From Heliocidaris tuberculata (Eukaryota > Echinodermata > Echinoidea > Camarodonta > Echinometridae), in contig CM046838.1 of NCBI GenBank assembly GCA_025618425.1, positions 5,742,155 through 5,806,154 of the forward strand: a stretch of 64,000 bases of DNA, in the 5' to 3' direction. Made by a program: the position numbers and the translations under genes. This document shows, piece by piece, positions 49,396 through 61,808 of the stretch. Every line of letters begins with the position of its first letter. Positions within the stretch are counted from its first letter, which is position 1. A model generated the notes under the pieces. It had not been told where the DNA came from. It worked only from the letters and a program-made list of their open reading frames with translations, and made no database searches.

Positions 49396-52300
49396 TTAAC
49401 TGTTGTTGAGAAGATTTTGACGAGTTGTGTGAAGGTTACGTATGAAATAGAGGATAAGTGTATGCATCTGAGCTTTGGCACTATTGTTCATGTGTCCAGG
49501 AGGGAGAAAGAGGACCACCTCCAAGAACAGCTCAGGGGCAGATTCAAAGTACTGCGCAAACTGCCTAGTGTTGCTGTTGGCCTTAGTACGATTAATGAAG
49601 TCTTGTCGCACAGATGTAAGAGCTGGGCAGGTTGCAACAAGGTGTACAACATCTTCTCGCTCTATGAGACAGAGTCGACAGCAGTCATCAACTGCCTTCC
49701 CAATCCTGACAAGCCTGGCTTGCGTCAGGTAGACGTTACAGGAGAGCTGGGCTCGGATGGTGATGGCCGGCCTCAAGCTCGGGTTGGCTATATGCCCTGG
49801 ATAGAGGTCCTTGGCCTTGGGTTTAGGTCTTCTGGTCCACAGCGATAATGAAGTCCTGTTGGTGAGGGCATCGCACTGTCTGGACTCAGAAAGTTTGGCC
49901 ACAGCTGACTGCACCATGCGCTTCCATAGCTTGTAGTTGAGGGGTCTTCTTACAAGCTCGTCTAGAGGGGGAAGGCTGAACTGTTTGAGAGCCGAACGCC
50001 ATAGCTGGATGGAGGAGGTATTGGTACAGATACCATGAAGGAGCAGCCTGTACTCAATCCTTTCTGAGTCGATGTTCAAGATCTGCCCAAGGAGTAGGAG
50101 CTTTTCTTGCATGACCAGGTGACTTATCGGAAGGATATCGGTGAGCAGATAGACAGCTTCATCAGCTGATGTTGTTGGAAGCCCCAATATCCGTTTGAAT
50201 AGGTGGATCTGTGCTTTGTCGAGGCGATTCAGCATTGCTTTTGTGAACGGTACGCTGGAGCAGCCATATCGCATCCGTGGCACACAGAATGTTGACCAGA
50301 GCTTTGCCGCGATGTGGGGCACAACCCTTGAGCTGAATGGAGAGGTTCCGACTAGGGCATAAAAAGCTCTGTATCCCTTAGAGATTGCATCTGCTGCGTA
50401 ATCGTGCCGAGGGTCACATGTCCTAGTAATGCCAAGATGCTTGTGGGAGGAGACCTCATCGATTGGCTCACCATCGATATGCCAGGAATGGCCGTTGGTT
50501 ATACGATGTTGGCTGATCACGATGATAGCACTCTTCGCGGGGTTGATCTTGTACCTCCATGTTAATGTATACTGAAATGTGACATCCAGCATCTGTTGGA
50601 GCTCTGCAGAATTATTGCTTAGAAGAGCAATATCATCAGCAAATGCTAAGACGCCCACGTAGAGGTTCTTGATTGTGCAACCTAGATGGCGTTCTCTCAG
50701 GAGCTTGATGAGGTCGTCTATGTAGAGAGTGTAGAGCATGGGAGATAATACACCTCCTTGCCTTACTCCTTGCAAGACACGAAAGGAGGGACCCACAGAT
50801 TGGTCCCATAACACCTTGCTTGTGCAGCTGTTGTAAAATTCAGCAATGATATGTAGCAGTGTTGGGGATGGGTGTGTCAATGCTATCTTAGACAGGAGAC
50901 CTTCCTGCCAAACCCTGTCAAAGGCTTTCTGGGCATCTAGCATGGCGATGTAGAGCGGCTGGTTTATGCATTTGTACATTTCTATAACCAGGTCCAGAGC
51001 TTTTCCTGTCAGTGTGCACGATCTTCCTTGCTGGAATCCAAATTGAAGTGGGTCTGGAATTTGGTGCTCTTGTAGGTGTTGGGTGAGTTTGGGTTTGACC
51101 AGCAGTTCAAGCAGCTTTCCCAGGACGGGGGTCAGCGTGATGCCCCTGTAGTTTCCTGGTACTGATGGATCCTTGTCACCGCCTTTGTGAAGAGGGATCA
51201 CAAGACCATCCTTAAGGCTAGATGGAATGTGTTTCAAATGGACCATCCAGTTCATTAGGATAAGGATGAGAATCCTGGTAGTGTAGCCAGTGTACAAAAG
51301 ATGTTCTGGAGAGATGTTGTCTGGTCCACTTGCTTTGCCAAGCTTTAGGGAGGAAATGGCAGTGTACAGCTCCTTTGAGGTGAAGAGATATTCTAGTCCA
51401 TGAGGATCTTGACCATCTGGGTGAGTTGGCTTAGGAACTTGTTCCTCCCTGTGGTTGGTAGGTGTGGACAGATCTTGGAAATACTGAGTCCAGCCTTGGA
51501 TGATGTCCGGCCCTGAATAGCAGTGACCTCCAAGGTTTAGCTGCTGCACACCCATGTTTGAGCTTCTTCCTTTCACTAGTGTGTAGAACAGTCTGTCACT
51601 GTGTTCATGAGCCTCCTCGATCTTTGAGAGAAGCCCATTTCTGCAGGCAGCTCTTGACTGCCGCAGCTTTGAGCGAAAAGCTTTCTTAAGCTTGGCAGAT
51701 ATCACACCCGTTGGGCTACTCTTGTCTTCTCCTGTAGCTCTCCAGTTCTTCCACAAGTTGATGTGCCTTTGATAACACTCGTCAACCTCCGGATTCCACT
51801 CGATCTTACCCTTGCCTCTGCCTTTTCCTTTTGAGTGTGGTAGGCTCATTGAAGTTTGGACCAGGGTTGACTGCAAGCTGGTTGTGACTGTGTCTAAGAG
51901 GTTCTCATCAGGCGTTACACCAGCTAGGGTGGCCAGGATCGATTCACAGGTCTTCTCCAGAGGTTCGGTGTACAGCTCGTTGATCACCTGCTTGGGGACA
52001 TCCCTCCATTTGACTCTAGGACGACATAGTGGGTGGTTCGGGACTGTATGGTTATTCCTCTCCAGGATAACACAGGGAGTGATGAGTTTCCAGGTGACCA
52101 TGATGGGGAAGTGATCCGACTCGTTCAGTGGCTCGTTGTAGAGGATCTCAAGATTGGAAAAACTGTTAGCCATCTGGACGTGGGTTAGAAATGTATCTAT
52201 GTTGGACCGCTTAGTGCCATCATCACTTTGGAAGGTATAAGCCTCTTGATCTCCCAACAATGCAGATAGACAGGAAAGCGTGTTGTCAGTGATGAAGGCA

Positions 52301-52810
52301 TCAAGAACGCTCCTTGCTCTTTTCTTCCGCTCCTTGTTATGAAGATCTACATTCAGGTCACCACCTACAATAAAGGAACCAGAATGATTCAGTTGGATGA
52401 TGAATGAGATTTCCTCTAAAATGGCCTGATATTCGGCAAGAGCTTCTGGGGAGACGTCACATGGCATGTAGCAGTTGAAAACCAAGACATCATGATTTGC
52501 AAAATGCAGTTGGATACACAGTAGCCTTTGGGAAAATGTAGGGATGGGCTTAGCTGAGCACGGGAGTGCCTTGCTAATGAATGTGACCACACCTCCTCTA
52601 CCTCTCCTGGCTGGCAGTGACTGTATTGGGTCATGTGCTTTGGAGAAGGCATGGAATCCCTGGTGTACAGTGTTGAAGTATTCAAGTTCTCCTTCATGCA
52701 CCCAATGTTCTTGTACAAGAAGAATATGTGCTCGCTTTAACAACTGATGGATGAAGGCTTCATTCGACTTGAACCCACGAGTATTGAGAGAACAGATGTT
52801 GATGAAGTTT
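49396..52810 (-). CDS. LINE ORF2: apurinic endonuclease and reverse transcriptase
   Basis: A single open frame of more than 1100 codons. Residues are counted from 52743. The APE endonuclease occupies about 1-220 (ILLVQEHWVHEGEL, GGDLN at 127-131, SDH at 209-211), with its first strand just upstream (FINICSLNTRGFKSNEAF, 52745-52800). RT occupies about 460-760: KDGLVIPLHKGG, LDAQKAFDRVW (602-612), QGVRQGGVLSP (658-668), and the catalytic FADD at 701-704. A C-terminal zinc-type region (CCRLCLIEREDVVHLVATC) follows near 1055-1075. No RNase H. No stop or frameshift in ORF2, so the copy is young or still coding-competent. The frame stays open upstream and overlaps the end of ORF1, so the true start is unclear. 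Confidence 0.92.
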
Positions 52811-54104
52811 ACCTCCTCTGAGGAGGCAGTAGCCGAAGGCTTGATTCCGTTAATTGCATGATTCGTAGGTGCTGCTCCCTGATCGATTCTTCGATCATGC
52901 TGTCCTGTTGCATGGAGTGTAGCGTCAGAAGGTTCAGAAGAGACACTGTTAGATAGTAGACTGTCTCCATCTGCCAGTAGTAGGTGGCGGCCGACGCACG
53001 GCCATGCCGAAAAAGCGAACTTGGCCCTGGCTGATTGTTGGCATCTATTTCTGAGGCCTTCTGCTGTTGGTCACAGTTTGGATAGCTGTTTGTCATGACT
53101 TCAGCAGATCTCTTGGAGATGGGCTTGCTGGGATGTCGGCTGATTGTTGGCTGATTGATGGCTTCTATTCCTGTGGCCTTCTGCTGTTGGTCATAGTTTG
53201 GAAAGTTGTTTGACATGACTTCAGCAGCCCTCTTGGAGATGGGCTTGCTAGGATAGGCCCTGTTCAGGTCATCATGCATTGGTTGGCTGGTTCTTCTGGA
53301 ATGGTGTTCATCATCCTCCACAGTGTGCTGAACCATGTCGGGCTGGTGATGTAGTTTCATCCCTGGTTTGTGAGTTTGGGGTACATCAGCTGGGTGTTTA
53401 TTCTGCCCTCTGTTTCCCCTACCACCCTTTTCACTTTCGACAGTGTTTGATGGGCCGCAGGGTCGGTGGTGATGCTTGTCTGTCACTGTGTTCAGCATGG
53501 CATCTCCAGGAGTATGATGGTACTTCTCTCGACTTTTCAGGCCATGGTTTGTGGTCCTGGAGCGTTTTGGTGATGCTACTTCATGGTTAGTCTCTGGTTC
53601 TTTTTGCAGTTGAGCGTTTCTGCTATCTTCATCTTGGACCTCTTCACTGACAGCTAGGCTTTCAAACCTGTTGTTGGTTGGGATGCTATACGGGTTTATC
53701 GGGTGTTGGATGCCACTTGGTGCCTGGTGTTGGCTCACAGATTTGGAGTGCTGAGTAATGTGGGCTTGCTGTCCACGATGATGGTAGTTGCGGGAGGGTG
53801 AGTCCATAGCTCGGAAGCTATGGCTGGAGCTGGTGGGTGATCCAGGTTGCAGATGGTGGCGGGACGGTGAACCCTGATGATGGTTGCTGGACTTGTGCTG
53901 ATGGCTACTATTGGTGAAGAATCTGCTTTTTTGCAGCCTTGGTTGTTGTGTTGCATTAGGTCTGATTGGACTTTGTGTTGGTGGTGTCTCAGCAGAAACA
54001 TTTTCCTCATTGGCAAGACCTTGGAGGCCATGGGTTTTGCAAATGGTGGTTAAGAAGTCAGCTTGAAGCTGGACAGATCTCAGCTCAGCTTCCTTCTTAA
54101 ACAA
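52809..54104 (-). CDS. LINE ORF1 (Gln/His/Pro/Ser-rich, 5' truncated)
   Basis: Open for 431 codons from the 5' junction; the first codon is TTG at the junction itself, so the real N-terminus is missing. No RRM or zinc knuckle was recognised. Rich in His, Gln, Ser and Pro. It contains an internal tandem duplication of about 36 residues (PSKPISKRAAEVMSN and PSKPISKRSAEVMTN, each followed by a DQQQKA block). The last 75 or so codons overlap the ORF2 frame, which reads more naturally there (HLLLADGDSLLSNS), hinting that a frameshift near 52990 splits an originally different end. By analogy it is the RNA-binding partner of ORF2. Confidence 0.7.
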   Translation of the reverse strand: MFKKEAELRSVQLQADFLTTICKTHGLQGLANEENVSAETPPTQSPIRPNATQQPRLQKSRFFTNSSHQHKSSNHHQGSPSRHHLQPGSPTSSSHSFRAMDSPSRNYHHRGQQAHITQHSKSVSQHQAPSGIQHPINPYSIPTNNRFESLAVSEEVQDEDSRNAQLQKEPETNHEVASPKRSRTTNHGLKSREKYHHTPGDAMLNTVTDKHHHRPCGPSNTVESEKGGRGNRGQNKHPADVPQTHKPGMKLHHQPDMVQHTVEDDEHHSRRTSQPMHDDLNRAYPSKPISKRAAEVMSNNFPNYDQQQKATGIEAINQPTISRHPSKPISKRSAEVMTNSYPNCDQQQKASEIDANNQPGPSSLFRHGRASAATYYWQMETVYYLTVSLLNLLTLHSMQQDSMIEESIREQHLRIMQLTESSLRLLPPQRR

Positions 54105-55850
54105 GATTCTTATTTGATAAGAAAGCCCAATGATACCTTGCTGCTCACTTATTCCGAGTTTCTAATAGAAATTATATGAAATGGTCAACGTGGGTCAAAG
54201 TGGCGAAATTTTCCAAAATGACCGAAATGGCCAAAATGATTTAAATACATCCAATTAACAGATTGTTATAAAATCATTACACATGCATATCTTATTAGAA
54301 TTGGGATGAAGAAACCCACCGACAAATGATTCAGATTGAAAAACTGATCTGATTTCAGAAAAAGAAGGAATGATTATAATTTCTTGCCAAAAAGTGACCA
54401 TTATGACCAGAATGTCATGAATGAAGCCGATAAGACTAACATTTTTGGAATTAGCATAAAATTTTACATGGACTTGCTCTTCAAACTTTCCCATCAAAAT
54501 TATTATTTGGATAAGAAAGCCCAATGGAAAACCATGCATGCAGCTCACTATTTTCGATTTTTAATAGAAATTATGAAAGTGGTCAATATGGGTCAAAGTG
54601 GCCAAAATGACTGCAATGGTCAAACAGATTTAATTACACGTAATTAATAAATCCATCACACTATGCACACATATCTAATTAGACTTTGGATGCCAAAATT
54701 CACCTACAAATGATTCAGATTTAAAATTTGATCACGATTCAGACAAAGAAGGAATGATATCATTGGTCAGTTTTGGCCAAAAAGTGACCATTATGACCAG
54801 AATGTCATGAGTGAGGTCAATAAGACTAACATATTTGGAATCAGCGTATAGATATTGAGATAGGATGTGCTTTTCAAACCTTCCCCATCAAAATTCTTAT
54901 TTGGATAAGGAAGCCCAATAGAAACTCACTTATTTCGAGTTTCTAATAGAAATTATGCCAGTGGTCAATGTCGGTTAAAGTGGCTAAAATGACCGAAATG
55001 GTCAAAAACGATTTAACTACATGTAAACATGTAATTAATTAATTATTCTGAAATCATCGCACATATAAAACTGGAAAATGGGTGTCAAAGCCAACCTACA
55101 AAATGATTCAGATTAAACATTTGATCATCACGATTCAGACAAAGAATTCAAAAGTGACCATTATGACCAGAATGTCATGAGTGAGGTCAATAGGACTAGC
55201 ATTTTTGGAATCAGCGCAAATGTTTACATAATATATAGGATGAGCTTTTGAAACCTTCCTCATCAAAATCAATATTTTGGTGGGGAAGCCCAATCAGCCA
55301 ATCAGCCTTGCTGATCAATATTTTTCGACTTTCTAATAGAAATCAAGCGGATGGTCAATGAGGGTCAAAGCAGCCCAAATTACCTAAATGGTCAAAATTG
55401 TTTAACTACTTTCGATGAGTTGATTGTTCTGGGATCAGCGCACATTTCTACATTAAATTTGGAAGTAATTATCTACTCTTCAAATGATTCTGATTACACT
55501 ATGTATCATATTTTGGACAAAACAAATGCCTTAAATGGTTGTTTTTGGCCAAAAGGTGGCCCAAATGACCACTCCATTGTTATTGGGGTCAATAAGATCA
55601 CCTTTTCTCGAACCAGGGCACATTTTCACGTAGGATAGGCCTATCATACTTTCTTCGCTGATAATAACGATCGGGATAATTACCCCTGACTAGAAGTGAT
55701 GGTCCTTTTTGGCCAAAAAGTGGCCAAAATTACCAAAATGTCGTGAGAGTGTCAATAAGACTGATATTTTTGGAATCAGTGCAAAATTTACGCCGGATAA
55801 GCTTTTCAAACCTTCCCCAGCAAAAATTCTGATTAAAGCCCCCTATCTCC
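54105..55850 (+). repeat. Satellite array, direct orientation, unit about 370-390 bp
   Basis: Monomer landmarks AGTGACCATTATGACCAGAA at 54393, 54783 and 55153, with diverged copies near 55550 and 55720. Each monomer also has GGTCAATRTGGGTCAAAGTG, a poorly conserved middle, and CTTCCCCATCAAAATTCTTA. Short frames in it are not genes. Confidence 0.9.
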
Positions 55851-56328
55851 TGGACTAGAACTCAGTAAACAAATTTCTCTTTGCTTTGCTTTTCTTTTTC
55901 TTCCTAAGCACATAGAGACAAACTTATGCAATGTATGTGCTATACAAGAATGGTTTATTTTTATTATTAAATATGTTTTGCGGTGGCATCCACGTATATT
56001 GGTAGAACTACCTTGTTTAAACGGAGATATAAACTGAAATAGAATATAAACCCGTGTAACATAAAAACATTTTCGTAGTTTCAGTTTACACCCGTTTATA
56101 TGAAATTTTCCATCAAGATAGCATAGAAAAAAGAGAAAAGGAGTCTCTGAACAATGTCCACTGTTTTGCTAGTGACAGTCTGTACTAGTATTTGCATTTA
56201 TACATGTATTTTGTTTGTGGTCTATATTTTACCATTAATATGTACATTTCTTCGCACTTAAGAGTCAATGTCTAATCTATTTGCAAATACGGATGTTAAT
56301 AGTTTGAAGCAAAAATAACATGATCGTA

Positions 56329-56400
56329 TGGAGGAGCCGGGGATCGAACCCGGGGCCTCGCGCATGCGAAGCGCGCGCTCTACCACTGAGCTACACCCCC
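56329..56400 (-). tRNA. tRNA-Ala (CGC anticodon)
   Basis: The cloverleaf folds fully: acceptor GGGGGTG with CTCCTCC (one mismatch and one G-T), D arm GCTC/GAGC, anticodon stem CGCGC/GCGCG with loop TTCGCAT (anticodon CGC), T arm CCGGG/CCCGG with TTCGATC, and discriminator A. A and B boxes (TAGCTCAGTGG, GGTTCGATCC) are intact. A TTTTT terminator lies just downstream at about 56315-56311. No SINE tail follows, unlike the tRNA-like sequences elsewhere in this window. Confidence 0.93.
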
Positions 56401-56404
56401 GACC

Positions 56405-57370
56405 GCTCTTTTCGACCTGAATAATTATTAAAGAAAGAATGATTTAATATTTCTTATTGCATGTTGAAAATGTTTGAATTTAGCTGTAGCATAGTCCCAA
56501 GATCGATAGAATTGTGTGGGCCATTCAATAAATACACCAGATGCTGCATAAGTATAGATTTTATGAAGTAAAAATTGCCAAATCAGTACTAGTTTTGTTA
56601 AACATTTCGCATAATGTACAGTACACATTATATACGGGACAATTTGAGGAACGTTCATTTTTTTATAGGGATAATATTGGAAAAAATGGCTCAAATATTC
56701 AAATGAAAACATCATAATTTGAATTTTTTCTATTGACGTTTGGATAAAATGAAATAATTATATATTTATAATTGTTATTTTTACAAATATTCCCAAATTT
56801 CACTCTCAAGTCATAGCGCTGCTGGGGTATCATCCGATAGTATCATCCCTATTCTGTAGTGGATTATGCTGAAAAATCGATCCGGATATTATTGATCGTT
56901 TTAAGGTATCGAATCCGATTTAGAAACGGATCGGATTGCGACGATAATGAAGCCCCTGGCTTGGCTGAATCAAGGATGGAGTAAAAACATTTTTGTTGAA
57001 AGTTAGAACTGGACAACTAATTTGTGAGTTCTTTTTCATGTCTTTATGCTTCAAGCACTTCAATAATTCCATTTATTTTAGATTTACAAAAATCGCTGCT
57101 AATGCAAGCACATGCCTTGCCAAAAATAGGCACAGTCTAGTCAGAGCAGGGAGGTGGAAGAGAGAGAAGTGCCCAGCTCAGTGCAGTGTCAGCATGCACG
57201 GGCACATCTTAGGCGACACTATTTGGCATGCGTAGCCGTAGAGCGTAGTGTGGCAGCTGCAACGCCAACGCCAACGGCCAACGCGAACAACATGACAGGG
57301 CTACGTCGAGTGCGCACTGCTCGCTGCTAGATGCTGCTGATGCTGGCGCTTCAACCTGCTCATAAGTCAT
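56405..57370. other. Gene-free stretch
   Basis: A/T-rich to about 56760, then more CpG-rich with CCAACGCCAACGGCCAACGCG near 57265. No domain or exon was recognised in the short frames. Confidence 0.5.
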
Positions 57371-57377
57371 AATGACT

Positions 57378-57880
57378 CCTGGGGGGGGGGGGGGGGCACT
57401 CAACATTATTGGACAGATGGGTATGTGCCGCTTTGATGACCCCCTTTTTCAACGGCCGATCGCCGTTCTCAAGTCAAGATACCCGAATTTCCATAAACTG
57501 CCGTTTTCACCCTTCTCACATCACGCGTTCTCGACTCAAGATACCCGGCCGGAACAATTGAATAAGCACTCGTCTCCCAGCCCCAGGCACGCCCTGTTCC
57601 CTAGCTCGCGCTTACGTATGTCTAATCACTTGCGTATGCAATTGCATGTAGACCTATGCATGCACTGTAGAATCCCCACACAAAGTGCAGTGCCATACTA
57701 CGGCCCGTAGTGCGTAGTGACTAGTCCATAGACCCTGTTTTTTTTTTCTTGCTCAGCTGGGTATAATCCACCATTCCAAAGACCCTATGTTTTTCGCTTC
57801 TAGTCCGTTCCTTAGACCCCCGTTTCGAGGGCGGCTGCGGCACACCCTCAGCTGAAAAAAATTTGAGTGCCCCCACGGGA
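57378..57880. mobile_element. MITE-like repeat with GGGGGCACTCAA ends
   Basis: The left end GGGGGGGGCACTCAACATT and right end AATTTGAGTGCCCCCAC are inverted. The interior has repeated GACCCCCTTTTTC / AGACCCTATGTTTTTCGC blocks in the manner of internal subrepeats. No target duplication is clear. Confidence 0.6.
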
Positions 57881-57899
57881 TATGACTATTACTTGTTGA

Positions 57900-60800
57900 G
57901 TATGACCTCGTATTCATTCTTAAACTAGTATTTGAATAATGTAAAGCCAGAAATTTTTGTGTGCATGAAACTTTCTCGAGTGGTCGAGCTTCGCGAAATT
58001 TTCATGTCGTGGAATAATCAAATCTTAATTGCTCTTGCTGAGATGCCAAGGTCAGAGACCGACTGAGACAGAGTTCACTCCCTCGCGCGTCAGCGTAGTG
58101 AAAGCGAGGGAAGGGTGTCACGTGTGGGAAGGTGTGTCCCCCCTCCCGCGGTAGAAGTTTTAGCATTTTTAAGCTCTGAAATAAATCTTGCAATCTGGTG
58201 CGTATAGTAAAGTGACTAAATTTCAGCTTAGTCTTAGAGTAAGCATGGTAAGGGGCACTTATACATGTACTACAATCTTATTTGAAGGTAACCTTGTACT
58301 CTAGAGTAACTCTTACGGGTGAATAGGCTTCTATAGCTTTTGTGTGTATCAGTGGGCCTCTTTCCAGTCTAGATCATTCATACATGAGAGGAAAATAATT
58401 ATTTAATATTTCACTTTCAATTCTGAATCCCCAAATTTGTAGCACAGTAAGAGGTGAAGAGTCCCTGAATCAGGTAATGTAGCAAATTTAAAAAAATTAA
58501 ATCTTGCTAAGAGCAATTTTGTGGTCTGTTTTTGACTGCTGCAACAGTGAATGTTGGACACAGTCCCACATAGGCAAGGGCCTATGAGTGGGTAAGGGGT
58601 AGACTGAAAAATCCGTCTGTTTGGAGGAGTTTTATAACATTTTCTGACTTTTAAGGTTCTCCTCCAAGACAGACAGAATCCTCCCATAGGCAGCGTAGTC
58701 GAGTAGGCATCGAGTGAGCTTAATCACTGTCCCTATGGACGTACGGATGAGGTGCCTCACCCCACACGTTTACGACTTGTTTAGAGTCGTATATCGACAA
58801 AAATCAACTTATGTAGTAAAAGCAATGTATACTAAATATAGTGAGCTCACCTGATTTTTGAAATAATCCACAAGTTACAGAAATTTTACTGTTTTTTTCC
58901 ATGTTGTCAACGGGGTTATCGCAAGTGAATCCGTCGGGCGAAGGAATATACCTATGGAATATACGTACTAGTGAACGCGCGTGCGTACGCAAGTCCCAGC
59001 CACGTCCCAGCCATAGGTAAGCACATAATGCAAGACCCCAACGGGAGTACTTAGGGCAGACTTCGGTCTATGTAGGAGAGGAATTCCGTGAAGCCAGACG
59101 TAGTCTCAGTGGAGCATTCCCGAATGAAATAGACTGATTTTTCGGTCTAGGTAAGGGGTAGCCCCGGGACGCTGCCAAAAAGTGGCAGCGTCCTGAATGA
59201 AACCACTACTGTTCTGTTGGGCTCACAATTTACATGGTCAAATGACCATGTATAGTTGTATCGAAGGTACATATTAAAAAAAATTAAAGTATCATATATA
59301 CAATGCCACTTACATGTACCTAAATAGTCCTTCCACAAATCAGCTCTTCCTCACAAACGTGTGGAGTTGATCAAATGTCACTTTCTTCCCTTAATTATAA
59401 TTCTCCCTTCTCTTCTCTCATGAGCGAGAACGTACTTTAAAACATTGGAGCTGCTGCTGACGTGCATGCGTATTGCAAACTATACACTGGCCTACGAAAG
59501 TGTTTGCTACAGGAGCTGGAAAATTAATACTATAGGCCTTTTTATATCATCCTCATCAAAAAGAAAAGCGACAGCCATCTGGAAAGTATTGTAAGTACCT
59601 AAAGTAGCCTTCAGTGAAGTTATGTCACGTTTCATGGCATAATTTTGACCAACAAGCTGGGATTTAAGAGGCACCCCACCTTTCAAATAACTGCTGTGCG
59701 CAGCCTGAATGCTACGCGTTGTTAGTATGTTAGTCAATATGTATTCGGTGTGCACAACAAATATAGGCCTGTTTCTCTCTAGCTAAGTGAAGAGCCGACC
59801 CTACCAAAATAAGAGGCTAAATAACGAGAGACAGAATTTTCGGTCTAGGGTAAGGGGGGGGGGGGACGGGAGAATTTACAAAAGAGTATTAAAACTCTTT
59901 ATTTCATATTTACATGTATTTTCACTTCTTACTCAAATCATGAAAACCAATATTGTTCGTATTTTAACCAAAAAAAATCCTGGAAGAAAATCAAGAATTG
60001 CCATGGCAATATTCATTTTCAATTTTGCTGTCTGGAGGCAGTTTTCGGCTGCATGTACAAAGTCAATAGAGAGCGGGCGTGAGCCCCGTGTGTGAGCCTG
60101 GTGATCAAAAGTCCCAGCGGCCTGAGCCTGCGGCCTGAGCCTGCATCCCATCCTGCAGCTCCAAGTGTGCGATCCGGCCGAAATTTACCTCTACGGTATC
60201 AGAAACTGAAATCTCAAGGCTATTGGAGATATCGCGTGTGGGTCTCAAGCACAGACTATCTTTTTTTTAATAGATTTATTTATATCTGCATGGTACATGG
60301 CATACACATAGTATGATCATTATGACGATAAAATGAGAATAAGTATAAGTAAACAATGTTAAAACATGCAGAGGTATGGCAATATAAGCTTAAAGCTTGA
60401 AGCATTGCAATACCTTTTCATTTTTTAAATAATACTGTACATATAAAAGGAAACTAACATGACTTATCATGACACGAGCACCAAACTTGTTGAAACATAA
60501 CACTATTTACAAAATAACATGACAATAAAAGTTATATGAATAGAAAAAAGAGAGAGAAAGAGAGAGAAGTTTATTTAACTATAAAAAGCGGGAGAAAAGA
60601 GGAATCAGAAAGGTGAAGGGGTGCCCTAATGTTGACCAATAATATATCAAATCTTCGATAGTAAATAAAGTACAATACATAAAATATTGATTACAATGTA
60701 AACATGAATATAAGCAGCCTTTGGTTTATGTACCTTAGAATTCATGCATCTTTGAAAGGAGAATTTGCTTTACGACCATTTTAAACGAATGTGGGGTGTG

Positions 60801-61070
60801 CAAATTATGGACTGCAATGTGTGATTGGACACTTACATGTATGAGCTTGCGATATACAAAAAATCCTAAAATCTGAAAACTGAAAATCTGAACTGTAAAA
60901 CTGAAAATTTCTTGAAATACAGCTTAGTTTTTGGAACCCATTTTCCTTACGGACACACATAAAATATGCAAATTTTCAGATAGGGTAGCGGGACTGTGGA
61001 TTGCATGGAGATATTAATGGGTTATGGCACTATTCGTGGTAGGTGGCAGTCGTTCACGCTATAGACTTGC
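57900..61070. other. Gene-free stretch with scattered repeat fragments
   Basis: The block TTTTTCGGTCTAGGTAAGGGGT occurs at about 59140, in shortened form at about 59835 and inverted near 58585, so one repeat family is present three times. TTTTTTTAATAGATTTATTTAT at about 60262 resembles LINE 3'-end style sequence. No exon was supported. Confidence 0.45.
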
Positions 61071-61079
61071 AATTTTTTA

Positions 61080-61808
61080 TGCCTCCGCCACCGAAGGTGG
61101 TTCCCATAGGCATTATGTTTTCGGGTTGTCCGTCCGTCGGTCCCGCTTTCTCATTCTAGCGATAACTCAAGAACCACATGAGTTATGAACTTCAAACTTG
61201 GCGCTAGTATGTATCACCATAGGAAGACGATCTGATTAGATTTTGGGGTAAGTAGGTCAAAGGTCAAGGTCACAAAGGCCAATTTCTGAAATTTCAGGTG
61301 TTAGCCTCCTTCTAGCGATAACTCAAGAACCACATGAGGTATGAATTAATCTTGGTGCTAGTATGTATCACCATAAGAAGACGATCTCACTAGAGTTTGG
61401 GATACATAGGTCAAAGGTCAAGGTCACAAATGCCAATTTCTGAAATTTCAGGTGTTAGCCTCGTTCTAGCGAAAACTCAAGAACAATTTGAGGTATGAAC
61501 TTCAAACTTAGTGCTAGTATGTATCACCATAGGAAGAGGATCTGATTAGATTTGGGGTATGTAGGTCAAAGGTCACAGGTCAATTTTTGAAATTGCATGT
61601 GCTAGCCTTGTTAACGCGATATCTCAAGAACCATTTGAGCTATGAACTACAAACTTGGTACTAGTTTGTATCACCATAGAAAGACAATCTGAATAGATTT
61701 TGGGATATGTAGGTCAAAGGTCATAGGGGTCAATTCTGAAATTGCAAGAACCATTTGATCCATTAACTTCAAACTTGTATGCGTCACTCACCTACATGTA
61801 GTATGCAT
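61080..61808 (+). repeat. Tandem repeat, unit about 155 bp (left part)
   Basis: TTCTAGCGATAACTCAAGAA, CTAGTATGTATCACCATAGG and GTAGGTCAAAGGTCAAGGTC recur about every 155 bp, four full and one partial unit. Preceded by GGCATTATGTTTTCGGGTTG and TCCGTCCGTCGG, which may mark the repeat's edge. Confidence 0.93.

Larger units (their letters stand above)
49301..54104 (-). mobile_element. APE-type LINE (non-LTR retrotransposon), 5'-truncated, inserted in satellite
   Basis: The minus strand carries ORF1 (5' truncated) and a long uninterrupted ORF2, then a 3' UTR of about 95 bp ending in a GAGAGA-type tail rather than poly(A). The satellite monomer reads CTTCCCCATC before the element and AAGATTCTTATTTG after it, matching the uninterrupted monomer CTTCCCCATCAAAATTCTTA near 54880-54900, so both junctions are placed to within a few bases. 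No target duplication is obvious. The clade was not assigned; a CR1/L2/Daphne-like group is plausible from the domain layout and microsatellite tail. Confidence 0.9.

Noticed and set aside
49369..53590. Plus-strand frames of 67-159 codons across the LINE
   Set aside because: Antisense shadows of ORF1 and ORF2.
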